A stretch of DNA of 64,000 nt from Trichoplax adhaerens (GCF_000150275.1 NW_002060946.1:1574202-1638201); one strand, 5' to 3'. Positions 1 to 13,080 are shown, counted from the stretch's first letter. Notes: generated by a model from the sequence alone, not told the origin. Made by a program: numbers and translations.

Positions 1-260
1 ATGCATAACTGATACCCAATAAGTATAAATAATTTAGCGATAGAATTTCATGCTTTAAGTCTTATGCATATACAGCTATTCTGAATCACTAAGTACATAT
101 GGTAATAATAATTTAATTTTGAGAGATTCTACCTGATAGTACCGTAATCCTGAAATAGCAAAAATTGTAGCTGGATGGATCATGTCAATATAACATGTTC
201 AATAGGCTATCATTCGTAATATGTAGTATTGTAACATAGCATACAGCACATGACACTTAC
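1..260 (-). other. Intron 1 (partial) of the orphan membrane-protein gene copy at the left edge
   Basis: The exon to the right ends at position 261 in a GTAAGT donor read on the minus strand. Complete paralogues in this window have their second exon 492-1232 bases further on, so the matching exon 2 of this copy probably lies beyond the left window edge. No coding similarity to exon 2 of the family is visible in these 260 bases. Confidence 0.6.
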
Positions 261-985
261 TTTCCACGAGAGTCCATATAGCCATTGATACATTTGACCA
301 TAAAGGCTACACTGATTGGGATGCTGATAATAATTGTCAGCATCTGCATATAGGGAACATACCAATCAATTGGCTCGCGCACCAGGCATTTATTAATATC
401 AACCACAAATTCTATATCATCTTCATTGCAGCATGAATAGATGACAGTAGTAGGATTAGCACCAATTTCTGCAGAATAATTCCTTCTGCAGATAGTACCA
501 CAAATTGACTTCGGAGGGCATAGACTTGGCAATCGAATAAATTTGGTTAAAGCAGTAAATATCAAATGGCGTCTACATTGTAATGGCAGCGCATTATAGC
601 AGCCTGGTTTTGTCTCGTTGAGGTTGATGGTGAAATTTTGCGTAAATACCGAGGGTAGACCTAATGTTGAACTCATATAGTTGCTTGATAAGGAGAAAAT
701 AGACTTGCCATCCCCTTTTCGAACCCATGCATAGATGATATTTTTCGATTTATTGTAAAGATTTTCGCGCCCGTTATATAAATCAAAGTAGATTACTCGT
801 GATGCCTTATGGGCAATGACTCGAATAAATTTTCGGTATGTTCTGAGCTCATTTGCGACTTTTAGTTGGCACTCACTGAAGCATTTGGTAATGTTGACGT
901 CGGTCGATGAAACTTGATGAACGATTGAAATCATCCAAATTAGACTTATCCACTTGGCAACGAAAGTGCCAGATACCAGAGCCAT
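261..985 (-). CDS. Orphan two-exon membrane-protein family, copy 1: exon 1 only, cut by window edge
   Basis: No known family is recognised. This exon encodes 241 residues plus two bases. There is a hydrophobic signal peptide (about residues 1-27, ending HQVSS), then an extracellular-type domain with ten cysteines and several N-glycosylation sequons, then one hydrophobic helix near residues 212-232. Family landmarks are the paired start KCFSECQL, the YAWVRK segment, CGTICRRN, YSCC and the NKCLV just before the helix. The exon ends at a GTAAGT donor in phase 2, exactly as in the three complete paralogues at 18.4, 24.9 and 30.7 kb. The polytopic second half is presumably left of position 1. The ectodomain is closest by eye to the copy at 24.1-24.9 kb, which has all ten cysteines and the same exon length of 725 bases. 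It is probably a surface receptor-like protein, but the function is unknown. Confidence 0.8.
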
Positions 986-3900
986 AGTAGGTAAAGTTTA
1001 TAATAATCGTTTCGTGAGGGAAAGTATAGTTGCCAAAGATGGACTTTTTAACTGCGTAAAAAAGTATCTACGGTGTATTTTATTGACCACAGTCACAAAA
1101 TTTCTCTATTCTTTAATCCGCGATTTCCTATCACTAATTAATGATTCCTAGTGAATCATTACTCTTAAATATTACGTTACCATATCAGAATTAGATATTA
1201 GGTAATTAAGATGTCTGTCCTAGGTACGTTAGTTACGGCAGTAATCAAGTTGTGATATTTTGTCATTCAAATCATTCCTTTGGCTAATAAAATGAGCCAA
1301 AGGCTCCTTTTTAATTTTTAGCGCTGATAATGGTTCATATCTAGCTGGCTAGTTACCCTATAAATTATAAGTAAATCCATAACGAAATATTTATGTCCGT
1401 TCTATCGAGGCAAATACAGTTCAAGAAACTATAATTATTCTCGCACAATTTACAGAGTAACAGTGAATCATCATTTTTATGATGATATAGTAGGAGAAAG
1501 CGGCAAGTTTCAAATACGGATTCTATCTCCGGAACAGATGATAGCATTATAAGATCAGCATTCATATTCTAAATAACCGGTTTTACTGTTACTTATCTGT
1601 GTTTTTAATTGCTTCTTGGTAGATTACCGTACAGTATGTTGTTGTTTGCTCAAATTTTGCTTTGGAAAGATTGGATTTATTAGGGACGTGCGATTATAGT
1701 TATAATATATTCTGATTAAGTTGCTGTAAATAAGATAATAAACTACCGCTGATTCCCGTGTAAACAACAATAAAGTCTCATCCCATATAAAATTTTATTT
1801 TGATTGTGCTTGCAGACTATATGGCAACTTTATAATTTAGAAATTTGTTCTACAACTCAATAGAATTTTATCCTTTTTCAAAATAAGATTCTGTCTTGAA
1901 ACAACGGAATGCTACATGAAAAACATATTTTCAGAGTTACTAACTTTGCTTTCTAGACTTGATATTTTTCCCCCAGTTATAGACTGAAAAATTTAGGCGC
2001 AAAGCAGAGAAAATTAATTTATTATTACTCTTGATAACTTGGCAATTTGACAAATTGAGTTCTTCTGATAAAAAATTATTTTATAATTGATTGAAGGCAT
2101 ATTTCTACAATAACTATTATAACTATTGCCAGCCCTTTAGCAGGGTATTGTTAATTCTTGATTAATACACAGTAGAGATTTATTCTCGATAATTAAGGTA
2201 GCGGAAAATTGAATCCCAATTAGGATTCATAACTAGATCATCTCGTATGTTGGTATAGACAATTGCAATATTCTCTTCACCAGTACGAATAGGCTAGTAT
2301 TTTTTTGACGCTATATCTTATGATCTTATGATTGATAGCATAAAATTTGTCAATCAGGATATTTATTATCTGACAGACATATTATTATTTTTTAATTATC
2401 TATGGTCATTCTCTATGGTTCATTAGGTGCAGATATCAAGCCTACTATCATCATGAAAATAAGAGTTTAGTGGTAAAAATATTCCTTCAAATCGGACGTG
2501 CCGTACATGTCTGTCTTGTACACCAAGTACTCTAATGTTAATTATCTGGGCCGCTAGTATGTCATAATGCGTAGCTTTTTATATTATCGAGTAAGATATT
2601 TTATCTCCTCTAGGCCTAGCACTGCTCGATATTGTTCTGCATTTCCAGAAAGTTAATTATTATCAATTACCTTTAAGTTGGCTTTCAGTTATTAATAAAT
2701 CACCAGGTGGGAGATTTAAGATTGATTATAATCATGTATTCTATATTTTCGTAGAACTATTTAAACAAATTATAATTATTGATATCCCTAATGAAGGATT
2801 TTTTATCACGTTAAATCTGATAGAATCAATAGTATTCTTGTATTTAAATTTACTCTAATTGTCGCAAAACGAACATCTATCCAAACCTTACGCTATATTT
2901 ATATAAAGCAGCTACAAAATATGATGTCGACTTTCCTTAGAATTACGAAAATAAAATCTGTTCATCGTATATAATGATAGTTAACGCTGATGTAATGGCT
3001 TACACCAGTATTAATGATCAAGATTTAGATAAGGTTCTTTATGTAGTTCAATTGCCTTAAATTAGCTATTTTTCCTTGTGTATTCCTTCATTAAATAGAC
3101 AATATATAAGGCTAGTGAAGGCTAAGATAATGAACCTAGGAAGGTTAAGGAATTTTGGTTGGTTTTGGTCTTATTACTTGCTGATAACATATTCGGTTTG
3201 GGTTAATTTATGGCTCTGTTATTCGTTGGTAGCTTCTAGCTTTTCTACCTGAATAGACTGGTTAAGTTGGCAGATTTACAAGTATTATCATAAATTTCTA
3301 TAACTCAATATACATTAATTAACCTATGAATTGGCTTGGAACTAATCTAAATTTTATATAAATTAGTAAATTAAGCTTCGAATTAGCGTGTGGTATGTGT
3401 TATCATTAATTTCTATCACTCAACACGAATTTATCAATAAATAAACTAATCTAAATTTTATAGAAAATGTGTTACAATAAGCTTTGAATTAGAGAGCGAT
3501 ATCATTAATTTATTATACAAGCTTACAAAAAGCCTGGGCCAACATCAACGGGATATTTACGCGAGGAAGAAATATAGGAAGATACAAATTAAAGGGCTTT
3601 AATTTTAGATCGATGTATGATAAATAAATTTAGTCTTAGAAACAGTACAGTACTTTTTTAGGTAAGTTATCCAAATCTCACGCAATCGTTACAGAAGTAA
3701 ACATAAATTAATTTAAATATCGCATCCGCTTTTCTGAATATTAAGAAGTATAAACACGTACGTTAAAATCAAGTTTACTGAGCTGAATATCTTATGAAGT
3801 AAATCAGGCTTGATTATTTATAAATAATCATCAATTTGATTATTAAAATACCTAGAAAAATTCGTAAAACAAGCATCGAAAAGTTATTTCTGTAAGCTTC

Positions 3901-4620
3901 GCTTCTATTATATAACGAAGGAAGGAAGGATAGACACGCCGATATTTCCCATATTAGCTACTACTGTACTATTATTAAAATATCCTAACGGTAAGCAAAC
4001 ACCGTAGCAGAAGCCCACATACACTAATAATAAAAATTAAAATTAATATAAAAATGAATGCAAACATAATAAATTGCACAGGATTACTTTACCAGATAAA
4101 TAAATTTATTTTATTTTTAGCTACACCTCTGGACAAGTTTTATAAACACAAAATTATCTGAAAATAATTTGCACAAACACGAATCGAAATTTATCTGTAT
4201 GAATTTAGATATATCTGTGTAAACGAAAGTATATCTAAAAATTAAAATATTCATTGCTGGCAAGTATAGAACATGAATTTCACGAATAAAATTAGAAAGT
4301 TATGAAACAAGCAGCACCGGTTCTAGCTGTCATTTAATATATGATACTCGGCATAGTATACAGAAAGATAGCATGAAATGAACAACACAATTATATTTGC
4401 TTCGACATGCAAGTGCATCCTGAATAAATTATTCATACAACTTTTTAGCCTATTAAAAGAGATCCATAGATTTAAGCCTATGTGTATACATCTTAGTGTT
4501 TAGGTAGCAATTAATTATTCTTTAAAATTATTTCGTTGTTAAACTTCTATCTGATCTATATAAACATCGATACTATTGTAAAGCCTGCCTCTTATTTATT
4601 AATTAATGGGTAGTGTTCTA
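986..4620. other. Intergenic, AT-rich, no gene recognised
   Basis: Only short chance reading frames are present. I saw no family relic, RNA gene or clear repeat in this stretch. Confidence 0.5.
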
Positions 4621-5313
4621 TTAGAAATGGAGCTTTGTAATTATCATTGTAGTACTGTAATAAACATAACGGGTGAATACGAATGANNNNNNNNNNNNNN
4701 NNNNNNNNNNNNNNNNNNNNNNNNNNNNNNNNNNNNNNNNNNNNNNNNNNNNNNNNNNNNNNNNNNNNNNNNNNNNNNNNNNNNNNNNNNAACGATAGCC
4801 TCTTCTATATTGTATTAAACTTGCCATCAATACTTCAGTTGTCGTTTCTTCATCAGGTTCGTTTACTTTAAGATATCTCATAGATAATATCGTAGCGATA
4901 TAAACTATTGGTGTACTAGCAATAGTTGCATTTAACGATATAAATGACCATTTGTTCGAATCCAATAAAACTGTAAATATAAACGTAACAAGTAAACATG
5001 TAGTAATTATAATATTATATAAAATTTGCCAAAGATTCAACGATACTTCAGGAGCATAGTATCGTATATAATCGAATAGTTCTGAAGGTATTCCAATACA
5101 CTCACAATCATCGATGTTATTTATTTTGTAATAGACTCGACTTAACTTAACTCGATAGTATTCGATCTTTTCATCACTTAAGTGTTGACTAATGCATGCT
5201 AGCAATTCATTTAATCCATCATTGTATCCATGATAGTAATAGATATTATAATCGGGCGATAATGTTACTTGGACAGAATCGTCGACAGTATCATCGTGTA
5301 GTGATGCTCCCAT
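4621..5313 (-). pseudogene. Orphan membrane-protein family, 5'-truncated C-terminal fragment (copy 2)
   Basis: This frame matches only the last third of exon 2 of the family. From about residue 10 it follows the paralogues: VTLSPDY, then CIGIPSELFDYIRYYAPEVS, two hydrophobic segments, an ANTPIVY-like STPIVY, and the LIQYRRGYR landmark. Exon 1, the first five exon-2 membrane segments and most of the soluble domain are missing. The frame is open from 5313 to the assembly gap at 4687-4790, and the tail after the gap (ending ITKLHF) does not resemble the other copies. The break lies beside short repeats at 5376-5545. It is most likely a truncated pseudogene; the open frame suggests a recent event, or that the fragment is still translated. 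Confidence 0.7.
4687..4790. other. Assembly gap (104 N)
   Basis: A run of N lies inside the C-terminal coding part of the truncated family copy. Confidence 0.99.
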
Positions 5314-5375
5314 ATTTGATTATACGGATAGCTATATTTGATATAGTCAGGTTGCTTTGGATAGATACTAGTATA

Positions 5376-5545
5376 AACTCCCGTCGCTATGCTGAAGGAT
5401 TACGTTGTTATAATATTACGAACTCCCGTCGCTTTGCTGATGGATTACATTCTTATAATATTATACTTCTAGATTATTATTTTACAATAATACTTTAAAC
5501 GTAACTCGGCCTTGCATCGCTACGCTGATGGATTACGTTCTATAT
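5376..5545. repeat. Short direct repeat, two close copies and one diverged
   Basis: The motif aactcccgtcgct.tgctga begins at 5376 and again at 5421. A looser copy (aactcggccttgcatcgctac) starts near 5502. The repeat sits just upstream of the point where the truncated family copy loses similarity. Confidence 0.65.
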
Positions 5546-5611
5546 ACTGTACGTTAACGTTACAAAATACATTACTGTTACTATTCAGGAATTTGATTTT
5601 ACCAAATTTCA

Positions 5612-5775
5612 TTAATATTCATTCACGTTAAAAATGATGATTTGAACAGCAAAATGCATTGCATGAAGACAATACAAGTAATGAGCTGTTTATTAACATC
5701 CATTCACGTTAAAAGTGATGATTTGAACAGTATGTATAATGCATTACATGAAGACAATAAAAGTAATGAGCCATT
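5612..5775. repeat. 81-bp direct repeat, two copies
   Basis: The phrase attcacgttaaaa.tgatga starts at 5621 and at 5702. It is followed in both copies by a similar GCATT.CATGAAGACAATA stretch. A short open frame across it is produced by the repeat and is not taken as a gene. Confidence 0.75.
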
Positions 5776-6298
5776 TACTCTCTTAACAACAAGAAAATTT
5801 ATATTACGATTATTATTTTCAGTCAAATTAATGCGAGCGATGTAGAAAATATCATATCTATGACAGTATTCCAGTGCCATCGTAAATAACTATAATAATC
5901 ATAATTACTATTAGACTCACGTACAGCAACATGGAGTAGTTTTAATGATATTATATCGCTGTAAATGTATATATATTATACAATTTTAAATCCAAGCAAA
6001 CGCAGAAGCACTAGATTATACCTTCAATCACTAGCAATATTGACATATGATTAGATGACGAAAAGATATTTGACTATATATAGTTTATCATAAGTATATG
6101 CATATTGCGAATACAATTACCGTATAATAATCTATTAATAATAATTGGATTCGATATTATATTGTTCCCTATGTAGTAACTTTACCAGCTTCCCGTAGCG
6201 AGACTCTTCGCTTCCATTTATAAATGTTTATTTACGCCTGCAATAATGCAACGCTGAGTAATGGAATAAAATCTATACACATTTTATCTATAGCAACT

Positions 6299-8364
6299 TT
6301 AGAATCTTAAAGGTCGAGTTGTAGCTATTCCTTCATTTTCACGAACTTCTTTAGCTATACTTGAGTAAGCGTCAAAACGGTCTAAACTTCGTTTCGTTAT
6401 TGCTTCTGCTAAATTTTGTTCAACTCTATCACAACCCTAACATGATCAATAAATTATTTTGTTATTCAAGCTCAAATAAAGTAACAACTAAAAGTTATTA
6501 CCAGTTAATATTATATGCAAACCTCTTCAATAAATGTAGACGCCAATAGTCTTTCATGATCTGCGGTCGGTAATTTACTACTGATTGCTTTACTTGCTCT
6601 AGATAAAACTGCAGCCATGGAGTAAATGTCAATTGTAGCATTAGCTATGCGGTTTAATATAAACTGCTGATCGATGATATCGCGACCATGTTTAAGTAGT
6701 AACTTTTCTATCGTAGCACCAAATTCTTCAACGCGTTGTGTAATCATCTTAGCACAATCGCTAAGTTCAGGTGCAGTTACTTCGAGTAGCGCTTGACTGT
6801 CAGCTATGCCTATAAGACGTTTCGATCGTTTAACACCTTGATCCCATAATGTACCCAAATTGGAGATTGGCTGTTGTAACGCTTTCTGTAGTTCTTTCAT
6901 ATTCTTTCCAGCATACTGAATACCATTTAAGGCAATAAATAGGCGTAAAATATCGTTGGTACCTTCAAATATACGACAAATTCGTATATCTCTCATGAAA
7001 CGTTCTACTTGATTTTCTCTCATGAATCCCATACCGGCTAATATTTGTATGCATTCGTCGCATACATTCCAAGCTGATTCAGAACCGAATATTTTACTGA
7101 TAGCAGCTTCAACTTGGAATTCTTTAATACCTCTATCCATGTTATTGCTAACAGCATAGGTGACCGATTCGACAGCGTAATGAGAGAGACCCATTTGAGC
7201 AATTTTTTCTTGTATCGATTGATATTGGATTAAATGTTGGCCAAATTGAACTCGATTATTGGCATGTTCGATTGTCTTAGCGGTGAACATCCTCATTGCA
7301 CCAGTCATGGCGGCGCCCATAGCATATCGACCTTCATTGAGTATGTGCATAGCTACTTTGAAACCCTCTCCGACTTTACCTATCACGTTCTCGACCGGTA
7401 TCTTCACATTATCGAAATAGACTGCAGCCGTATTGGATGATCTTACTCCCATCTTTTTCTCAGGAGGACCGCTAGTCACACCGCCGAAATCTCTCTCTAC
7501 TATAAAAGCTGTCACTGCTTGAGATTGTTGATCGGAATCGTCCTTCTTGAAAGGAACTTGAGCGAATACAGTCATAACATCGGCTATACCACCATTGCTA
7601 ATCCATATTTTGCTGCCATTCAATATATAATGCTTGCCATCGTCATCAAGGACAGCTTTGCTAAGAATAGAATTGGCATCCGATCCAGCTGAGGGTTCGG
7701 TTAAACAGAATGCAGCAATTTTCTCACCAGTTACTAAACTTGGCAGATACTTTTGTTTTTGTTGCTCGTTACCGAAGAGTACGATGCCTTTATAACCGAT
7801 GGCTTGATGACCGCCCAGGAATACAGAAATGGATGCATCAAAGGATCCGATGATTTCAGTTATTCGTGCATATTGTGTTCTCTTTAATTGCATCCCACCA
7901 TATTCTTGCGGAGCTAGCATACCAAGGGCACCAAGCTCTTTCAGTACTTCTATTGATTTCTTGGGCAATTTTTCATCCAGATCACATTGTGATGCATCAT
8001 GTACTTCACGAAAATATTTCTCAAAAGGATCAATCATTAATTTGACAGTATCTTTGGATTCATCATCTAATGCATCAGGGTAAGGGAATAGCTGTGGTGT
8101 ATTGACCTTGCCACAATATAGCCCTAAAGCAAATGAATCATCTCTATCACGGTTTGATGATGGCTGTTCTGATAGAAGGCGTACACGATTGATTGTCATA
8201 GCATGATGATCAATTTTAATGTTATGATAACAGTAGCGTCCAATTCTAGCAGTGGAATTCACAATAAATCGAAATTGAGACATGGCTGTCGCCATTAACC
8301 ATCGATTCTGTCTGTACTGTACTGTAATCATTCTCATCGTAAGTGCTGGAGCGGTTGTGCGCAT
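6299..8364 (-). CDS. ACADVL: Very-long-chain acyl-CoA dehydrogenase, mitochondrial (ACADVL)
   Basis: A flavoenzyme of fatty-acid beta-oxidation: it oxidises long-chain acyl-CoA to the trans-2-enoyl-CoA and passes electrons to ETF at the mitochondrial inner membrane. There are two exons. Exon 1 (8364-6523) encodes 614 residues. Exon 2 (6436-6299), joined in phase 0 from GAAGAG^GTTTGC to TTAG^GGTTGT, adds 45, giving 659 residues against 655 in human. An Arg-rich N-terminus suits a mitochondrial targeting peptide. The acyl-CoA dehydrogenase signature LTEPSAGSD lies at 221-229, and the catalytic glutamate is expected at E467 in RIFEGTND. The C-terminal extension typical of VLCAD/ACAD9 is present and ends TTRPLRF, like the human SNPLGF end, which favours ACADVL over ACAD9. 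The chosen ATG has an in-frame TAG shortly upstream. The donor GTTTGC is atypical. The gene sits inside the orphan membrane-protein array on the same strand. Confidence 0.93.
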
Positions 8365-9052
8365 ACGCCCGCCAGCAACTGTTGCCTATTTGTTTTCAAT
8401 TTGTTAGCCATGACAGCAGTCTATCGGCTTGAAAATAACATGTAGTAATGGATAATGCATACAGTATTTTTTGACCTCTTTCAGCTATAGTAAGACGATA
8501 ATAGTATGGTATCAATTAGTATGAATTAAGATACTTTAAAGCACTAGAGGAAAGTAGATGGAGCATGTGATGGCATCTGTCAATAAAGTTGGACTTTGAC
8601 CCGACGAGAACCAGTGCCGTGCCGTAAAGGTCAAATGCTGTTGTCATGGACGACTACTGCACGGGAATCAATCAATTGATTGATAGCTATCGTTACTGGT
8701 AAAACTTTGAACTTTAAATTGGATTCGTTTCGCCAATAAATAAATTGGAGAAATGAACATGTCTTCACGTAAATGAATTGTCTATCGGTAGTGAGAATAA
8801 ATTGTGGACGTTACGAGTAAATCAGTAACATGACAACGAAGCAGGAGCGAATCTTGCTTATACTAACAGCCGGCACGATACAGTAGTTCAACCAATCTAG
8901 CGCTTTTTTGCTACAGTATGCTATGCCAATATTATTTGGAGCAATCAAGGCTTCAGTTACTTCCTGTCTTAGGATTAGCTTAGGGCTAGGTAAGCTATCT
9001 CATTATAGCAAGAATTGCTTCAATACTGCGATCAAGTGGACCTAGCAATTGC
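8365..9052. other. Upstream flank of ACADVL, no gene recognised
   Basis: The stretch is slightly richer in GC than the neighbouring intergenic DNA and presumably includes the 5' UTR and promoter of ACADVL. No coding exon or repeat was recognised. Confidence 0.4.
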
Positions 9053-9067
9053 GGGGGGGGGGGGGGG
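9053..9067. repeat. Poly-G run of 15
   Basis: An uninterrupted run of fifteen G lies about 30 bases beyond the 3' end of the decayed nuclease gene. Two poly-C runs of similar length occur at 58.7 kb. Confidence 0.95.
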
Positions 9068-9093
9068 AATATTTCAAGTGTGTTCCAGATCTA

Positions 9094-9740
9094 CTAGTAT
9101 TTGGAAACACATTTTGCAAATTTAGACAGCTCAAAAAATTTCCAATACATCTTGTTACCAGGAACAGGTTCATTTGTTTGCACAACCATTGGTACGACAT
9201 CGATTTCAAATAAATTTTGATCTACCAGTGCTGTGTTACCCGCGAAGATGTTATTTTTGCTGATGACAATAATATATATTTGAAGTACACTTTTGTGGTA
9301 TTTTTTTTCACCTCCTTCTGTTACCTGTCCCGTCCCGAGATTAATTTACTCATGTATACTTGTTGACGGGCTAAAAAGTAATCTTTCTTTTGCTCTTGCA
9401 TTTCAATTGCTATTTTTTGTTTCCCTTTATTTGTACATAAGATATCAATATTATATCTTATACTTGATTGTCTTTTGTTACCAGAATAATGCACTGTTTG
9501 TAGTTGGCCAGAAATGATCTCGACCTGCATAATTTCTTGATCATCTTTGAATCCTAATAAGCTATTCCATAAACTAATTAACATCTTCCTTCCTACGTTC
9601 ACCAAATAATATTCGAAGGCTAAATCATCCTTTAGATCGGTAAAAACTCTCGTGTCCAAATTTTTTTGAATCAGCTCTATTCTCGCTCTTTTACGATCCA
9701 CAACCACGTAGAATTTTACACCATCAATTAGATAGCTCAT
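9094..9740 (-). pseudogene. PD-(D/E)XK nuclease family transposase (Rpn/PDDEXK_2 type), decayed
   Basis: The first 139 codons (9740-9321) read like the bacterial recombination-promoting nuclease/putative transposase family. There is an N-terminal DLKDDLAFEYY and LISLWNSLL segment, then YNIDIL (catalytic Asp) and IAIEMQEQ (the E-x-Q of the motif), then FLARQQVYMSKLIS. The frame then meets TAA at 9321-9323. Beyond it the same frame continues with KVYFKY, where this family usually has a KPVYFI-like strand. A frame change leads to SKNNIFAGN and finally FFELSKFAK before a stop at 9094-9096, resembling the family's IELPKF tail. One stop plus one frameshift point to a pseudogene of about 215 codons, shorter than the bacterial norm of about 300. 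An intron at GACAG^GTAACA is a less likely alternative. No introns or bacterial base composition mark it. I infer transfer from a bacterium, perhaps a Rickettsiales-type symbiont. Confidence 0.72.
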
Positions 9741-11111
9741 AAAGTAGAAAATGAAGTGGATTCAACTTAGTTCTATAGCAGCAATTGTACAACACTGGTA
9801 TCTAGTGTGATCGTGCCACCACAAACATATTACCAGATCTGGGTATCGTTATGACGCTGTCACATCGTCAGCATAAGTTATAGATCCTGCTGTCTGACAT
9901 TTTCATATTACAAGCTTGTAATTAAATCTTGTAACAAGGTCCTGTTTTCTATCATCGCAAAATACCTAACCTTTATTATTTACAGGCTCACTGATGTAGA
10001 TTCACGGCTATTTACACACCTTTGAATTCAAAATTTTCACAACTATTGAAAGCATATTTTGCAGTCTCTATTACAGAGATTACTATTACGTTTTCTTTAC
10101 TTATACAATAATAATATTGACAAAATTTTTCAGTCAAATAACTATATAACACTATAAAGCGCATTTATTAACAGTAATTGCTGTTACATTTTCTTCAATA
10201 ATACAACGGCAATAGTTACAAATTATTTACAGTTAATAATGTTAATCAACAATTAGCTAACGTGATAGAGTGAGAAGCTATCACAATTTCAAGTCTGCGA
10301 TAAAGAAAAGTACCGCATGAATCGTATGTTCAGTCTTATTTAGAAAGGGGACCATTGCCGATATAATCATCATGTATAATTCAAATACAGATACTGCTCA
10401 TTGCCCAAAATTCCGTACTAACTTATACAGAATAACAAAAATTTCTGTGACCAACACAATTATGCACTTGCAGTAACTGCTTATTACAGTAATTCAGTTG
10501 CTAAATCGGAATACCGCCAAATAGACTATAAAGCATAATTCCACAAATTACGTCATTTATAGCGATTATTAATTATAATGAAAAACAGAGAGTGTAACAA
10601 GTTATTGTGTGTGAATGTTAATGACTGAGTCTAAACATAATTTATATGAGATCTCCTGATTTCTGCGAACTTGGAATTTAGGATACTATAGAAATATAAG
10701 ACCTGTTTATGTCAGGACAAATGTTTATGACGTTAAAGTAAATAGATAGCTGTAGTAGAAACAGAGATACTTAGGAATTCGAGAGAGATAAATAATTCGA
10801 GAAATAGCTAACAAGGAGTGCTACTTGTTCTACTATTCTTGATTGTAATTGATTACCATGAACCCTTTTTATGATGTAATCAAAACAATTTTATCCTTAA
10901 CTGGTGTTGGTGATTTATAGAAAAGGAAGATTCAACGATGGTAAATAGTAATAGAATAGTTGTTACTAGTAGTTACAATTTGGCATTCGTATAAATGTAT
11001 ATGGATTGACAATGATATAGTTTGTTTATAAGTTCAGCGAAATTAGCAAGTTTATAATCCAGGTTTGAAAGTATATCATAGGAGTTTATCCGCACGTGTG
11101 CAAGTTAATGC
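9741..11111. other. Intergenic, no gene recognised
   Basis: No open frame of note, repeat or family relic was seen between the nuclease relic and the decayed family copy. Confidence 0.45.
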
Positions 11112-12850
11112 CTAAGCTATCACAAAGGAGTCTAATAACTGGTTATAACTTCTTCGATGATGACGACTACGATAATGAAAAGCCGTTCTTACCATTTGAG
11201 TAATCGGCTGAAATTCATTATCTCTTCTACAGTACGATCGATAACCTCTTCGATACTGAACTAAAGCTGACAATAATATTTCTTTGCCTGTTTCTTCTTC
11301 GGTTTCAGTTATTTTAAGATATCTCAAGGAAAAGCTTGTGACGATAAAAGCTATTGATGTATTAGCAATTGCCGCATTCAATGATGCAAATGACCAATCG
11401 CTGGAATCTATCTAGTACGACTCTTAATAGAAATATCGCAAAAACACCAGTAGTGATGCTAATATTAAAGAAAATTTTCCAAAGATTCAACGATATTTTG
11501 GGTGTATGGTATCGTAGATAATCGAATAATTCTGATGGAATGCCGACACATTCGATACTTTCGATATTAGCAATCTCGTAGTAGACTTGACTTAACTTTG
11601 CATGAAAATCTTCTACTTTATTAATCTGTAAATATTGGCTGATACATGTTAATAATTAATTTAATGCATCGCTGTCTACTTTTTATAGGTAATTGTCATA
11701 ATCTTTATGTAATGTGACTTTCACAGTATCATTATCCAGTGTAACATATCGAAATATGACTTTCGATATTCCGTTTATAAATTCATAATTATTTTGCAAC
11801 AAAAGTTGTCGAAAGTAATGTTGAATATGTTGTTTTAATTGATAATCTTGTAACATTTCGGGTAAATCTATTATTATTATAGGATTATGAATATTATCGG
11901 AAACGACGAAATTGACTTCTAATGTTTCTTGCTTAGCGGCTTATATTTGGTCAATTTGTGATTATACATTTTTTCGTGATTGGACAATACGTTCAGGAAG
12001 CTTTTCTTCCTTTCTTATATAAGAATCGATCGTATTTGTAACCTAGTGTATGTAGGGCAAAAAACAACAATTACAAAACTAAAATGAACAGAATAGGCGA
12101 AAAGAAATGTTGCTACATTAATTATGATACGGAATATCAATTGAAATGTTGACCAAAGCTGGATTATGGTAATTATAGAATAAAATAATGCGATGCAGAA
12201 TAAAATGGGTATCAAAATATAATTAATATATTTAAATTTAGGATTTATAAATAAGAATTGACGATTTAGTGTGATTGTTAGAAGTTTACATAGAAATAAT
12301 AGAATTCGTAGAAGTTCCAGAGCCCCGAAAATAAAAAAGGCAAAGAAATTATTAACGTAAGTAGGCTCTTAATAGATTTTAAGAAGTTTCAAGATTTTAA
12401 ATGATTCGTAAGATCTCTTACATAATTTATAAACCGTGGATTTAGTTGCCCGAAGTTCATTTTAGTTAAGATTTTGTAATTTAATGTCGACAGAGAATGA
12501 TACCGATGTTGATATTGCAACGAGTTAGTTCGCCAGGATTGTCTTACACGAGCTAGCATTATTATTAATGTTAAAATAAGATGACTAACCAAAATACGAT
12601 AAAAGTCATACTTAATTTTTGATGGCAATCTTCGAATAGATGTGATAATTGACAAATAGGGTAATAGTTATAGTGTGATGGAAATGAATAATTCCAAAGA
12701 TCCAATAAAAATCAAGATACACATAAATTTCGTTTAACACCATTCAGCTAGAGATTACCATGCTCACTTTCTCCAAGACAGAAATATTCAATTGTTTGTA
12801 ATCTCAGCTTACTCATAACAGAAATGCTGACTGTATCAATTTCCGTTACC
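11112..12850 (-). pseudogene. Orphan membrane-protein family, decayed exon 2 (copy 3)
   Basis: The whole of exon 2 can be followed on the minus strand, but only across several frames. Segment 12655-12389 contains STLNYKILTKMNF, matching TTLNYKILMRSNY in the copy at 14.7 kb. Segment 12215-12015 carries the paired membrane region (LWSTFQLIFRIIINVATF). Segment 11381-11112 carries the end, with ANTSIAFI and LVQYRRGYR. Stops and frame changes separate these pieces. The start at about 12850 keeps a recognisable CTTGTAG acceptor followed by ...GAAATTGAT, as in the intact copy. It pairs with the exon 1 relic at about 13.1 kb. This is a dead copy: the decay is spread over the gene and is not a single truncation. 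Confidence 0.8.
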
Positions 12851-13080
12851 CTACAAGAGAAATATAAAAGATATTGCGGGTAAAAAGGAATACCATTGGC
12901 TAATCAACACCGAATAGATGCAGCAATATCATGTAAGCATGCAATAGACTATATTGCTGCGATATAAACTAAATAACTGATAAAGCAAGAAGTATTTTAT
13001 AATTTCACAAGCCTTAACGCTAATTTACCATTTCAATATCACGCATGTTCTAATGAGTTCTGCAACGTTACCTCGCTGAC

